Counted from the stretch's first letter, positions 54,129 to 63,896 are shown. The stretch is DNA of 64,000 nt from Solibacillus sp. FSL H8-0523 (GCF_038051985.1 NZ_CP150291.1:3596001-3660000), one strand, 5' to 3'. Notes: generated from the sequence alone by a model not told the origin. Translations and numbers: made by a program.

Positions 54129-54752
54129 ATACTTCAAATAAGTCCCGTTCAAATAAACACAGGGTGTATAAGTAAAGGGGATAAACAGATTGTGTATTAT
54201 CCTCAAATAACTTTTTATGAAAATTATTTATGGGAAGCTCAAATGAATCATATTATTATCGAACAAGTAAAGGCACTTATCTCGTTACAAGTTGGAAATA
54301 TGCCGACAACAGTAGAGGAAATGCTAGGGCTATATGAGATTAAAAACAATCAACGCCAAGTGCTAAGCTTATCTCTTTCTAATTACACATATCATAAGCA
54401 GGCAGCACATGGTATGACCTATATAAAATCCCTAACATTTGATTTAGAAAACAAACAGATTTGTCATTTGGAGGACTTATTTACACCTGGAAGTGACTAT
54501 GTGCAACTAATTTCTAGTCTAGTAAAAAAGCAAATTCAGCAGCGTGATATCCCATTACTTAATAATGAGTTTACTGAAATTCAACCGAATCAAGATTTTT
54601 ATATTGCGGATAAAGCACTCGTTATTTATTTTCAATTATATGAAATTACACCCTATGTCGTTGGGTTACCGATGTTTCCGATTTCTGTTTTTGATTTAAT
54701 AAAAATTATAAATGAAAACGGTCCCCTCGGTAGAATGGCTGTTAATAATTAA
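54129..54752 (+). CDS. DUF3298 domain protein, non-canonical start likely
   Basis: The first standard codon is GTG at 54192 (186 residues), but the frame remains open upstream after a TAA, and reading from an ATA at 54129 gives LQISPVQINTGCISKGDKQI, then VYYPQI, which matches the usual N-terminus of the family. A ribosome-site-like aaaggg lies ten bases before the ATA. The rest (YTYHKQAAHGMTYIKSLTFD, DLFTPGSDYV, LVIYFQLYEITPYVVGLPMFPISV) is a clear RsiV/DUF3298-type domain without membrane anchor, a soluble or cell-surface protein of unknown role. It is divergent from the MFS gene. Confidence 0.7.
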   Translation: MLQISPVQINTGCISKGDKQIVYYPQITFYENYLWEAQMNHIIIEQVKALISLQVGNMPTTVEEMLGLYEIKNNQRQVLSLSLSNYTYHKQAAHGMTYIKSLTFDLENKQICHLEDLFTPGSDYVQLISSLVKKQIQQRDIPLLNNEFTEIQPNQDFYIADKALVIYFQLYEITPYVVGLPMFPISVFDLIKIINENGPLGRMAVNN

Positions 54753-54811
54753 AACCAATAATTATCCGTGGATTATAACAACTCCTTTTATTCCACTCCT
54801 CAAACTCAAAC

Positions 54812-54857
54812 AAAGAAGCCCGTAACAGATGAAAATTCAATTTTTCTGGGCTTCCTT
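54812..54857. terminator. Terminator between convergent genes
   Basis: GAAGCCC pairs with GGGCTTC around an AT-rich loop that itself folds (gaaaa/tttttc). Confidence 0.6.
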
Positions 54858-54869
54858 ATTTTCAAAGTA

Positions 54870-56486
54870 TTAATGCTCATCCATATGTGGTGGCTGAACT
54901 GGGTGAGTATTTTCAATAACGCGAATTGGGCGCATCATATCATGGTCTTCATGCTCAAGAAAGTGACAGTGCCATATATAGTCACCAACATGTTCTTTCC
55001 AATGCATAATTATTTTTGTTACTTTCCCAATATCCGCCTTTACAGTATCTTTCCACCCTTTTTCATATTCACGTGGTCCTTCTGGCTCCCCTATAAATTC
55101 TAATTTACCTTCAGCTACATAGAGGTCGACATTAAATGGTTGACGCTCAATAATTTTAAATTGGACTAGATGGATATGAATAGGATGATGAACAGGCGTA
55201 GTATTAATTAAATTCCATACTTCAATACTATCTAAGGCGGGCTTTTCTGTTGCAGGATCATGGTACATTTGATCGCCTAATAGAAGCATGAGTCTGCCAT
55301 AACGGTCTAACGTACTAGTTAATGGCAGATTTCGAACAGTGTGTGCGTGATGCTCGTGTAAATCCATTTCGGGTTGCAAGAGTGTAGGGATTTGACTCGT
55401 ATCTTCCCCTTTTAAAGGTAATGTAACTTTAAATTTCATAATTACGTTAGTATGTTCCTCAGAAAACTCTTCGTCATCATTCATTAACAAAATTTCTTCA
55501 TTGGCAAATTTACTGAAATCAATAATCACATCTACACGCTCAGCGGGTGTTAATTCTACTGTGCTAATCTCAGTTGTAGCTGATAAAAACCCGCCATCTG
55601 TTCCTATTTGATTAATCTTTTCATTATTCGAAAGACGCAGTACGTAACTTCTACGGTTCGAACCATTTAGTATACGGAAGCGATATTTTCTAGGCTCGAC
55701 ATTTAAAAAAGGCCATAATTTTCCATTAACTAAAATTGTATTACCAACATAGCCTAATGTAATAGATGGATTCGGTAACGGAAGTTGGTCTGGTACAGGG
55801 AGAGGAAACGGTGGATCTAATTCAGTTGGGTAAAAAATAGAGCCATCTTCATTAAATGTTTTATCTTGAATCATAAGCGGAATTTCGTATTTCCCCTTTG
55901 GTAAATTTAGTCTTTCCTCAGAGGAATCACGAAGCAAATAAAAGCCTGCTAAGCCTGCACAAACATTTAATCGGGTAAGACCCATCGAATGATCATGATA
56001 CCACATTGTCGTACCAGGCTGATGATTCGTATACGCATGCACTTCACGCTTAAACGTTGGACCAGTAGCAGCGTAGTCTTTTGTATACCATGCCTCTGGG
56101 TGTCCATCGCTTGCAGAATCTACATTTGCCCCATGTAAATGAACTACTGTTCGAACTTCAGGCGAATTAGAAGCTCCATGCAAACTGAAATCAATCGGTA
56201 AAAAATGTTTTTCAGGAAGTTTGTTCAAATATTTCACATAGGTCGTGTAATCTTTTTTTGCCTCAATTGTTGGACCAGGGACGATTCCGTCATAGCCCCA
56301 CACATCTGAATATGGAAAGTTTCTATGAAATTGATGCTTTGCTTTCATCATTTTTATTTCATAATAAGTACCTGTATAATTTTTATTTACTCTTGAGATT
56401 GCAGTAGGAGGCTTTATTAGTTGATCTATAAACTTTGGGATTGTATCAGGATTTGCTGGGTTTATAGGCTGCTCTTTAAATTTCAA
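54870..56486 (-). CDS. CotA-like multicopper oxidase
   Basis: A 538-residue three-domain laccase/bilirubin-oxidase type enzyme without signal peptide, like the spore-coat laccase CotA. All copper sites are present: HLHGANVDSASDG and MWYHDHSMG (type 2/3), HPIHIHLVQF, and the C-terminal HCHFLEHEDHDMMRP with the His-Cys-His and axial Met of the type 1 site. The TTG at 56486 is used, six bases after aaagaaaggtg; a GTG nine bases earlier is possible. It is divergent from the 163-residue gene at 56599. A coat role is plausible but unproven. Confidence 0.88.
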   Translation of the reverse strand: MKFKEQPINPANPDTIPKFIDQLIKPPTAISRVNKNYTGTYYEIKMMKAKHQFHRNFPYSDVWGYDGIVPGPTIEAKKDYTTYVKYLNKLPEKHFLPIDFSLHGASNSPEVRTVVHLHGANVDSASDGHPEAWYTKDYAATGPTFKREVHAYTNHQPGTTMWYHDHSMGLTRLNVCAGLAGFYLLRDSSEERLNLPKGKYEIPLMIQDKTFNEDGSIFYPTELDPPFPLPVPDQLPLPNPSITLGYVGNTILVNGKLWPFLNVEPRKYRFRILNGSNRRSYVLRLSNNEKINQIGTDGGFLSATTEISTVELTPAERVDVIIDFSKFANEEILLMNDDEEFSEEHTNVIMKFKVTLPLKGEDTSQIPTLLQPEMDLHEHHAHTVRNLPLTSTLDRYGRLMLLLGDQMYHDPATEKPALDSIEVWNLINTTPVHHPIHIHLVQFKIIERQPFNVDLYVAEGKLEFIGEPEGPREYEKGWKDTVKADIGKVTKIIMHWKEHVGDYIWHCHFLEHEDHDMMRPIRVIENTHPVQPPHMDEH

Positions 56487-56598
56487 AATGCACACCTTTC
56501 TTTAATTTATTTGTTTAGTTTATTCATCCTTTATTCATGACGTTCATTTTGAAATTGGACGTACCAGCTGTTTACAACATTTATTTTGGAGGTATTAA

Positions 56599-57090
56599 AT
56601 GACAAATTTTCATTCATTTCATGGAACTATCACCGGGATTACGGATTTCAATTCCGGTCAAGATGGCAATAAGAAAGGTTGTTATAAATTTTTCACGGTA
56701 CAAAATGAATTAGGGATAACCGTAAACTTTGTAATTTCACCTTCAACTTATATTGTTGACCATGAAATGCTTGTGGTTGGCGATCACGTGACAGGCTATT
56801 ATGACGGCAATGCACCTGCCATCCTTATTTACCCTCCGCAATTCCAGGCGCTTGTTATGGTAAAAGATAATTTAAACCAGAACATAAAAGTTGATTATTT
56901 TAATAACCAACTAGTAAGTAGTGATGGACAATTACAATTAAATTTATCTAGTAACACCCAACTATTATTAACAAACGGTCAACTCTTTACGGAATATCCA
57001 GGAAATCGAGATTTAATTGTATACTATGGACCTACTACAAGAAGTATTCCTGCTCAAACCACACCTTATCGAATTATTGTTTTATGTTAA
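56599..57090 (+). CDS. Hypothetical protein, 163 aa
   Basis: I do not recognise a named family, although proteins with the same opening (FHGTITGITDFNSG) and ending (GPTTRSIPAQTTPYRIIVLC) seem to occur in other spore formers. The sequence is strongly beta-rich, with two halves: an OB-like N-terminal region (CYKFFTVQNELGITVNFVIS, DHVTGYYDGNAPA) and a C-terminal region after NIKVDYFNNQLVSSDG. There is no signal peptide or membrane helix; one Cys at residue 28 and one at the very end. ggaggt is nine bases before the ATG. Confidence 0.68.
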   Translation: MTNFHSFHGTITGITDFNSGQDGNKKGCYKFFTVQNELGITVNFVISPSTYIVDHEMLVVGDHVTGYYDGNAPAILIYPPQFQALVMVKDNLNQNIKVDYFNNQLVSSDGQLQLNLSSNTQLLLTNGQLFTEYPGNRDLIVYYGPTTRSIPAQTTPYRIIVLC

Positions 57091-57264
57091 ACCGATTATT
57101 ATTTAACCTTTTGGCGAATATCGACCCCTATGTACACCAAATGAATCGTAAATGCATATATTGCCAATCACATCTTAACTAATGCTTATTCATCTAGTTC
57201 ATTTTGTTAAAATTAGAAAGAAGTAAATCAAGCGAAAAGCTTAGGCTGAAATAAAGTGAAACTT

Positions 57265-57294
57265 CAATCCGTGGGGGGTATTCCCCCACGGATT
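57265..57294. terminator. Hairpin after the IT-type permease
   Basis: AATCCGTGGGGG pairs perfectly with CCCCCACGGATT; no T run follows on either side, so it may be a weak terminator or an mRNA-end stem. Confidence 0.5.
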
Positions 57295-57349
57295 GTTAGC
57301 TTTCACCAAACGATAACTTTTAATTTCATTTTGATGTTCGTACAATCAC

Positions 57350-58741
57350 TTAAATAATAAACATCGCTACAATCGTTGTCACAACTAACCCAATGACAAC
57401 CGGTACAAGATTTCTCCGAGCAAGCTCAAATGGACTAACATTACAAATAGCCGCTGCAGGAATAAGTGCCCAAGGAATTAAGGTACCGCCTCCAACCCAA
57501 ATCGCCGCAATTTGCCCCAGTGCCGTTAAGGTAGCCGTACCTTCTCCAATAGCCGTACCAAATAATCCTCCGATTGATCCTACTAATGAAATCCCCGAGA
57601 ACCCAGATCCATCAAGTCCTGTAAGAGCCCCTACGCCTGTTAGGGTGACAACTGCAATTTCCGTTGTTAAAGGTACAAGGGCAGCCAATCCAACACCTAG
57701 ATCATTGACAATTCCATGCGAGGCTTCGGGTAAATGATTGCCAATAATCGTAAAGAAGCCTGAATCACCTAAATAGAAGAAAGCGGCAATCGGGATGACT
57801 GGACCAAATACTCTAAATCCAAATTGAAATCCTTTAATAAAATAATTGGTTGATTGTTCTAACCCTTTCTTTTTATAGGCCGTTAAACAAAGTATCAGTA
57901 AAATAAATACCGAAGTCCCTCCAACTAGCGCTGTTGCATCTCCCCCTTGAAGATCAAACAATGCCATGGCGACAACATCTAATAAGAAGGCAATCGGGAT
58001 TAATACGGCGAAAAACCTTTTCTGGCCCTTTGTTAATAAATCTTCTGTTTCCTCGTTCTCGATCCCATTATCATAGGTGCCAACTAGCTCAATATTGCCT
58101 TTTTTCATATCACGTTTTAATAAGTAGAATGCTACGATTGTTGTGACAAGCCCCATCGTAATCACAAGTGGGATACTTGCCATCACGACATCTCCTACTG
58201 GAATTCCCGCCGCATCTGCTGTTAGTTTTGGTGCGCCCTGTATGACAAAATCACTTGATAGTGCAATGCCGTGACCAAATAAGTTCATTGCCATCGCTAC
58301 GCCCAGTGCAGGAAGTCCAGCCCGTATCGCAACGGGTAATAACACTGCACCAAGTAATGCAACAGCTGGCGAAGGCCAGAAAAACCAAGAAATAATCATC
58401 ATTAATATCCCAATCGTCCAAAATCCAAGCGTAGGATTTTTTATGATTTTTGTAAACGGTGCAATCATCACTTCATTTATCCCCGTTTTGGTTAACACGC
58501 GGCTCATCGCAACGATAATAGAAATAATTAAAATAGTAGATAATAATTCCGTAATCGCATAGATAAAACTAGTAAATACACTACTAATAGAAGCGGTGAA
58601 ATTTCCTGTTGCCACAATCGCGATAACAAAAATCCCTACTATGCTAATTAAGGTCGTATCCAAACGCCTTACCATAAAGAAAATAATGAGCACGATAAAT
58701 AAAACGTATATCCAATGCAGCGCCGTTAATTCAATTGCCAT
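57350..58741 (-). CDS. Ion-transporter-superfamily permease (GntP/NhaC-like)
   Basis: A 463-residue carrier with about 12 membrane helices. Features are HWIYVLFIVLIIFFMVRRLD at the N-terminus, WFFWPSPAVALLGAVLLPVA, the conserved MAMNLFGHGIALSSDFVI, a polar cytoplasmic loop (about residues 218-245) and GVGALTGLDGSGFSGISLVGSIGG in the second half, which resembles the re-entrant regions of IT-superfamily carriers (GntP, NhaC, CitMHS). Substrate could be an organic acid with proton or sodium. It is monocistronic; aaaggagatg lies before the ATG. Confidence 0.75.
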   Translation of the reverse strand: MAIELTALHWIYVLFIVLIIFFMVRRLDTTLISIVGIFVIAIVATGNFTASISSVFTSFIYAITELLSTILIISIIVAMSRVLTKTGINEVMIAPFTKIIKNPTLGFWTIGILMMIISWFFWPSPAVALLGAVLLPVAIRAGLPALGVAMAMNLFGHGIALSSDFVIQGAPKLTADAAGIPVGDVVMASIPLVITMGLVTTIVAFYLLKRDMKKGNIELVGTYDNGIENEETEDLLTKGQKRFFAVLIPIAFLLDVVAMALFDLQGGDATALVGGTSVFILLILCLTAYKKKGLEQSTNYFIKGFQFGFRVFGPVIPIAAFFYLGDSGFFTIIGNHLPEASHGIVNDLGVGLAALVPLTTEIAVVTLTGVGALTGLDGSGFSGISLVGSIGGLFGTAIGEGTATLTALGQIAAIWVGGGTLIPWALIPAAAICNVSPFELARRNLVPVVIGLVVTTIVAMFII

Positions 58742-58957
58742 GCACTAACTCATCTCCTTTGTATTTAGCATATGGAGTGCTGAGATAGATGGTGAGCGCC
58801 TAATTGTACTTAATATTTTTTTAGAATTTGATTCATTTGCCTAAGTTTCATCAAAATTAGTAAGATTCGTTGAAATTAGCAATTTCCTTTACCTAATCAA
58901 GTTCTAAACAGATGCATTTTTTCTTACAGTGTATAAAAGCATTAAAGGAGCGAACAA

Positions 58958-59842
58958 ATGATTGTAGACGGTGTGTTCTCTGGCGGTGGTATTAAAGGTT
59001 TTGCTTATGTGGGAGCCATGCAGGTGCTTGAAGAACGCGGTATACAATTTAATCGCTTAGCCGGTACGAGTGCTGGTGCCATTTTAGCCACCTTTATCGC
59101 AGCAGGCTTTAATGCCAAGGAGCTAGAAGAAATTTTTGATGAGCTCAATTTGAAAGTGTTACTCGATCCACCGAAATTTTGGATTGGTATCCCCTTTCTC
59201 AAATGGATGAATCTCTATGTACATTTTGGAATGTATCGCGGAAAATCGTTAGAAAAATGGTTCTATCAAAAACTAGCCTCCAAAGGCATTTATTCATTTG
59301 GTGATTTGCCAAAAGGAAAATTAAAGCTCATTGCTTCTGATTTAACAAACGGTAAAATTATTGTACTGCCAGATGATTTAATGCATTATGGCATTAATGA
59401 TCGCACCTTTCCGATTTCCCGCGCATTGCGTATGAGCTGCGGTCTCCCGTTTTTCTTTGAGCCTGTCTATTTAAAAAACGGTACGAGCGAAAGTGTGATT
59501 GTCGATGGTGGCGTTTTAAGCAATTTCCCTCTTTGGGTTTTTGACAACGGGCAAAAAACACGACCCGTTCTTGGCCTAAAACTAAGTAGTGCCAATGAAG
59601 AAATGGCCCCCTATGAAATCGACAATGCCATTCAGCTATTTGAAGCGTTGTTTGCAACCATGAAAAATGCCCATGACAACCGTTATATTGCACGAAGGCA
59701 TGAAAAAAATATCATTTTTATTCCGGTAGAGAAATACAGCGCTACCCAATTTGATATTGATGAGGAAACCAAACAAAAACTAATATGCATCGGCAAAGAA
59801 CGCACCGCGCAATTTTTAAAAACTTGGTCACCGATTTGGTAA
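58958..59842 (+). CDS. Patatin-like phospholipase
   Basis: A 294-residue cytosolic serine hydrolase of the patatin family. FSGGGIKGFAYVGAMQVL forms the oxyanion hole, GTSAG carries nucleophile Ser38, and the catalytic Asp is in IVDGGVLSNFPL at about residue 189. A hydrophobic loop (PPKFWIGIPFLKWMNLYV, residues 69-86) may contact membranes. aaaggag is seven bases before the ATG. It stands before the germination operon but has its own terminator. Confidence 0.88.
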   Translation: MIVDGVFSGGGIKGFAYVGAMQVLEERGIQFNRLAGTSAGAILATFIAAGFNAKELEEIFDELNLKVLLDPPKFWIGIPFLKWMNLYVHFGMYRGKSLEKWFYQKLASKGIYSFGDLPKGKLKLIASDLTNGKIIVLPDDLMHYGINDRTFPISRALRMSCGLPFFFEPVYLKNGTSESVIVDGGVLSNFPLWVFDNGQKTRPVLGLKLSSANEEMAPYEIDNAIQLFEALFATMKNAHDNRYIARRHEKNIIFIPVEKYSATQFDIDEETKQKLICIGKERTAQFLKTWSPIW

Positions 59843-59863
59843 GAAATTTTCTGAACATACCCA

Positions 59864-59904
59864 CAAAAAGAGCGAATTCCCGTTAATGGGGTTCGTTCTT
59901 TTTT
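59864..59904 (+). terminator. Terminator after the patatin gene
   Basis: AAAAGAGCGAAttCCC pairs with GGGgttCGTTCTTTT around gttaat, followed by T. Confidence 0.8.
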
Positions 59905-60009
59905 CATTAAGACGTGAATTTTTTATTTTAACTTGTCGAATCATGTATGAATTTCAAGGCATTAAGAAAAAATAGCCATTAGGACATTCTTTGAACAGGA
60001 GTTGTCAAC

Positions 60010-61515
60010 ATGAGCCGTTCTTCAAATGAACCAATTCATCTTGAAAAGAATTTGGAGATGAATGTAGAAACAATCAAAAAAACACTTGGAAATTCAGCAG
60101 ATTTAATTGTTCGAAAAAGTAGCATTGGCATGATTGAAAATCAATTTGCCATGATGTATTTAAAAGGCCTAGTAGACGATGATCAAGTAAATAATAATAT
60201 TTTAAGAATTCTTGAGTTAAACAAAAAGGATATTACAACGAATCTACTTGATGCAGTTTACGACGAAATGATTGCCCTAACGGAAATTAAAAAATCACCT
60301 GAACTTGATTCCATTATAAAAGCGCTATTAAACGGCGATACAGCTGTACTCCTAAGTGATGAGAATCAGGCGATCCTTTTAGGAACAAGTGGCGGTGAAT
60401 TTCGCAGCATCGAGGAACCACAATCTGAATCGGTTATACGTGGGTCTAGATCAGGATTTGTCGAAAATCTAAAATTCAATCTTGCTCTTTTACGTCGCGA
60501 ACTTAAAAATCCCAATCTTCGCATCGATTTTATGGAGATTGGGAAGCATTCCAATCAAAAGATGGCAATCTGCTATATCGAAGGACATGCCAAACCCGAG
60601 ATTGTCGATGAGGTCGTTCGCCGACTAAAAACGGTTGATATTGATTTTTCCCCAGATTCGGGCTTTGTTGAACAGTGGATTGAAGACAGTAATTTATCGC
60701 CATTCCCGCAAATTCTTGATACAGAGCGACCAGATAGAGTTGCCTATAATTTGTTGAGGGGGAAGATTGGCATAATTGTAGAAGGTTCACCTTTTGCCCT
60801 GCTCATGCCGATTACCATTGGCGATTCTCTTAAAACCATTGAAGATTATAATCAGCGTTGGATGATCAGTACGATGCTTCGTCTTTTACGGTTCGTTTCT
60901 TTCTATATGACGCTGTTCTTACCAGCACTTTATGTGGCGCTCGTTTCCTATCATCCTGAATTAATTCCGACGCAGCTCCTATTTACAATTGCTGCTTCAA
61001 GAGAAGGTGTCCCCTTCCCTTCTTTAATAGAGGCGTTAATTATTGCGTTATTTTATGAAATTCTGCAGGAAGCTGGAACAAGACTCCCTAGGAAAATTGG
61101 CCAAACCATTGGAATTGTAGGCGGGATTGTGATTGGTGAAATTGCTGTACAAGCTGGGATCGTGACCCCTTTAATGGTTATTGCCATCTCGCTGACTGCA
61201 ATTGCAGCATTTACGCTACCTAATTATAGTTTAGCGATTGGGCTAAGAGTCATGCGCTTCGGGGCCATCTTTGCTGCAACCATTCTCGGATTATATGGCA
61301 TCATACTTGTGTTCATTATGATTCACATTCATTTAGCCAACCTAAAAAGCATTGGTATTCCTTATTCAGCACCCTTTGCACCTAACTATTTAGGGGATTT
61401 AAAAAATGTGATTATCCGTGCGCCCATCACGACCCTGACGAAGCAGCAAACACAACCCTTTTTAGAACCAGCGGAGGAAGTGGAGAAGACTAATGGAGGA
61501 AGTGGTACGTCATGA
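60010..61515 (+). CDS. Spore germination receptor subunit A (GerA family)
   Basis: A 501-residue A-subunit of a germinant receptor, located in the inner spore membrane. The long N-terminal cytoplasmic domain starts with LEMNVETIKKTLGNSADLIV; RGSRSGFVENLKFNLALLRR and ERPDRVAYNLLRGKIGIIVEGSPFALL are conserved family blocks. Four or five membrane helices follow (FVSFYMTLFLPALYVALVSYHP to GLYGIILVFIMIHIHLANL) with REGVPFPSLIEALIIALFYEIL. aggag is about nine bases before the ATG. Its stop overlaps the next start as ATGA. Confidence 0.94.
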   Translation: MSRSSNEPIHLEKNLEMNVETIKKTLGNSADLIVRKSSIGMIENQFAMMYLKGLVDDDQVNNNILRILELNKKDITTNLLDAVYDEMIALTEIKKSPELDSIIKALLNGDTAVLLSDENQAILLGTSGGEFRSIEEPQSESVIRGSRSGFVENLKFNLALLRRELKNPNLRIDFMEIGKHSNQKMAICYIEGHAKPEIVDEVVRRLKTVDIDFSPDSGFVEQWIEDSNLSPFPQILDTERPDRVAYNLLRGKIGIIVEGSPFALLMPITIGDSLKTIEDYNQRWMISTMLRLLRFVSFYMTLFLPALYVALVSYHPELIPTQLLFTIAASREGVPFPSLIEALIIALFYEILQEAGTRLPRKIGQTIGIVGGIVIGEIAVQAGIVTPLMVIAISLTAIAAFTLPNYSLAIGLRVMRFGAIFAATILGLYGIILVFIMIHIHLANLKSIGIPYSAPFAPNYLGDLKNVIIRAPITTLTKQQTQPFLEPAEEVEKTNGGSGTS

Positions 61516-62624
61516 AAATGAACAAAGCGCCAGCGGAATTTATTAATGATAGAGACATTATGTTTGCCGTTGCCTCAAATATTATTAGTATTACCATTTT
61601 ATTTTTACCACGCTATGTTGCGAACAATACGATTGCAGCAGATGGTTGGCTTACGATTTTATTAGGAGGCGTGATCGCGCTTATTTTAGGATGGTTCCTT
61701 GCAAAAATTGCAAGCGCATTTCCCAATCAGTCCTTTCTTTCCTTTGCCTCTTATTTAGTTTCAAAGCCCGTAGCGATTATTTTATGTATGGCTTTTATAC
61801 TGCAATATGTTGTGATTTCCTCTTTTCAAATTAGAGAAATCGCCACATTATCTCATGAATATTTATTTGATCGTACACCGATAGAGGTCGTTTGTTTAGC
61901 GTTTCTACTTGTTGTTGTTTATGCAGCTAGCGGATCACGTGCTGCTATTTTCCGTCTGAATATTATGTTCTTTCCATTTGTTGTCGGTGGCCTAGTGTTA
62001 CTTATTTTCTTTCCGCTTGGGGCAGTAAAACTTGAAAATTTGCTCCCTGTTTTTGAAACAGATTTAAAAGGGATTGTTCTTGGGACAACTTCTAGCTTAC
62101 ATGCCTTTTTAGGTTTTAGTATCGTGTTATTCTATATTTCACTTATCAAAAAACCACAACAAGCGACCAAGATGACGGTATTAGGTATTTTATGGCCCTT
62201 CTTCTTTTACATCATTATTTTTATTGTGTGTATTGGTGTTTTTGGAAATGAAACAACAAACAATCTCTACTATCCAGTTTTCGAGTTGTCAAAAAAGGTA
62301 TCCAACCCAGGGAATTTTATTGAACGCTTTGATTCCATTTTATTTATTATTTGGACCATCATCGTATTTACAACGAGTTTGATCGCATTTGATATTGCGG
62401 TTTTGTTACTTACTTTGATTTTTAAAAATACGAAAAAAATGACCATCATTTTTATTTTATCCCCTATAATTTTTCTTTTAGCGATGCTGCCAACGAATTA
62501 TATTGAAATCAATAAAATCATAAAGTATATGGCTTATACCGAAATTACATTTATCATTTTTGTCATATTACTTCTCGGTACGATGCTATTAATCAAAGGT
62601 GTGAAAACAAATGATCAAATATAA
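61512..62624 (+). CDS. Spore germination receptor subunit B (GerB family permease)
   Basis: A 370-residue membrane protein with about ten helices, of the amino acid-polyamine-organocation type (GerAB/YndE), which holds the germinant-binding site of the receptor. The N-terminal FAVASNIISITILFLPRYVA and FQIREIATLSHEYLFDRTP are recognisable family parts. The start overlaps the A-subunit stop by ATGA with ggagga upstream; it ends 14 bases into the C-subunit gene. Which germinant it recognises cannot be told. Confidence 0.92.
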   Translation: MKMNKAPAEFINDRDIMFAVASNIISITILFLPRYVANNTIAADGWLTILLGGVIALILGWFLAKIASAFPNQSFLSFASYLVSKPVAIILCMAFILQYVVISSFQIREIATLSHEYLFDRTPIEVVCLAFLLVVVYAASGSRAAIFRLNIMFFPFVVGGLVLLIFFPLGAVKLENLLPVFETDLKGIVLGTTSSLHAFLGFSIVLFYISLIKKPQQATKMTVLGILWPFFFYIIIFIVCIGVFGNETTNNLYYPVFELSKKVSNPGNFIERFDSILFIIWTIIVFTTSLIAFDIAVLLLTLIFKNTKKMTIIFILSPIIFLLAMLPTNYIEINKIIKYMAYTEITFIIFVILLLGTMLLIKGVKTNDQI

Positions 62625-63882
62625 AGGCTATATTTTTTTGTTTTTAAGTTCACTACTCCTTTCTGCCTGCTGGGACAAAATCGAAGTAGAGGAACGGGGA
62701 TTTGTTTCAGCGATTGCCATTGATTTAGCGAATAGTCGGAGTGCAATTGAAACTAATCAACAAGATCCACAGCAGCAAAAAAATGAAACGCCCTTACAAC
62801 GAGATGAAAGAATCTTTAATCAAAACAAAGATGAAGATTATGGACTACATGAAAATAATAAATTCAAATTAACACAACAGCTGATTGTTCCCTCTGGCTT
62901 AAGTCAGGCTCAAAATAGTGGTGGGAATACCGTACCCGCTTTTCGAAATTTGTCTGAAACAGGCGATACGATTATTGAAATGAACCGCGATATGATTAAA
63001 CAAGCTGGTCGTATCACCAATGTCACTCATTTAGATGTGGTTCTCTTCTCGAAAGCCGTTGCATCTGAGGAGGATTTATTTGCGGATTTAATGGATATTT
63101 TCCTTCGAGAAAAGGAAATGTTACGTAGCGTAAAAGTTGCCATTACAAAGGAGCATGCTGGTGATTTCTTATACATTGTCCCTGAAAACGAAAAAATTCC
63201 TAGTACGTATATCTCTAAATTATTGGAAAATAAATCGAATTTAGAAATTGCACAACCATTAACAGTCGGAGATGTGCAGGATTTACTTCTATCCAAAAAG
63301 AGTTTTGCTATCCCTGTATTAAACACCGTCAATGCAACAACGATTAATTATACGGGACTTTCCATTTACAATGATCCCCAAAAAAAGGTGGTCGGCATGT
63401 TAATCGGTGACCAAGCAAAAGGATTAAATTTCCTCAATTCGAAAGACCAAACAGGTACGATCAATCTAAAAATGAACAACCGCGATATTACGTTCGAAGT
63501 ATTAAAGGTAAATCGAGAACTCTCATTAAAAAATAATAATAAAAATCAATTAAATTTCCAGTTTACAATTCATGTGGAAGCAGGCATTGCGGAACAATAT
63601 GGCTCCCTTGATGTCATGACCGAGGAACATTATAAAGAGTTAAAAAAAGCGTTAGAAAAGGAGATTACCCGCATAACAAAACAGACAGTTTCTCTTTTAC
63701 AAAAAGATGTACAAACTGATCTACTTGGCTTAAATACACATCTTTACAACTATCACTATCCTTTATGGTCAAAAGTTAAGGATGATTGGGAAACGGGTCA
63801 ACACTATTTTTTAAAAAGCAACGTCACAACGGATGTTATTGTTACCATCGTAAAACCAGGGAATATCATTAAATCAAATTAA
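62611..63882 (+). CDS. Spore germination receptor subunit C (Ger(x)C lipoprotein)
   Basis: A 423-residue lipoprotein on the outer face of the inner spore membrane. The lipobox SLLLSAC sets Cys20; CWDKIEVEERGFVSAIAIDL is the classic opening. A Gln/Asn-rich insertion (about residues 50-85) is longer than usual. The Ger(x)C domains follow (DVVLFSKAVASEEDLFADL and the C-terminal LLGLNTHLYNYHYPLW). It overlaps the B gene by 14 bases. Confidence 0.93.
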   Translation: MIKYKGYIFLFLSSLLLSACWDKIEVEERGFVSAIAIDLANSRSAIETNQQDPQQQKNETPLQRDERIFNQNKDEDYGLHENNKFKLTQQLIVPSGLSQAQNSGGNTVPAFRNLSETGDTIIEMNRDMIKQAGRITNVTHLDVVLFSKAVASEEDLFADLMDIFLREKEMLRSVKVAITKEHAGDFLYIVPENEKIPSTYISKLLENKSNLEIAQPLTVGDVQDLLLSKKSFAIPVLNTVNATTINYTGLSIYNDPQKKVVGMLIGDQAKGLNFLNSKDQTGTINLKMNNRDITFEVLKVNRELSLKNNNKNQLNFQFTIHVEAGIAEQYGSLDVMTEEHYKELKKALEKEITRITKQTVSLLQKDVQTDLLGLNTHLYNYHYPLWSKVKDDWETGQHYFLKSNVTTDVIVTIVKPGNIIKSN

Positions 63883-63896
63883 AAGGGAGGCTAGCC

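Noticed and set aside
59845-59859. CodY-like sequence AATTTTCTGAACATA
   Set aside because: It lies between the patatin stop and its terminator, far from any start, and such matches occur by chance in AT-rich DNA.
59938-59966. SigG-like promoter before the germination operon (GAATC, 17 bases, CATTAAG)
   Set aside because: The -10 part matches the CATNNTA pattern poorly. Forespore control is expected for ger operons but not supported by this site alone.
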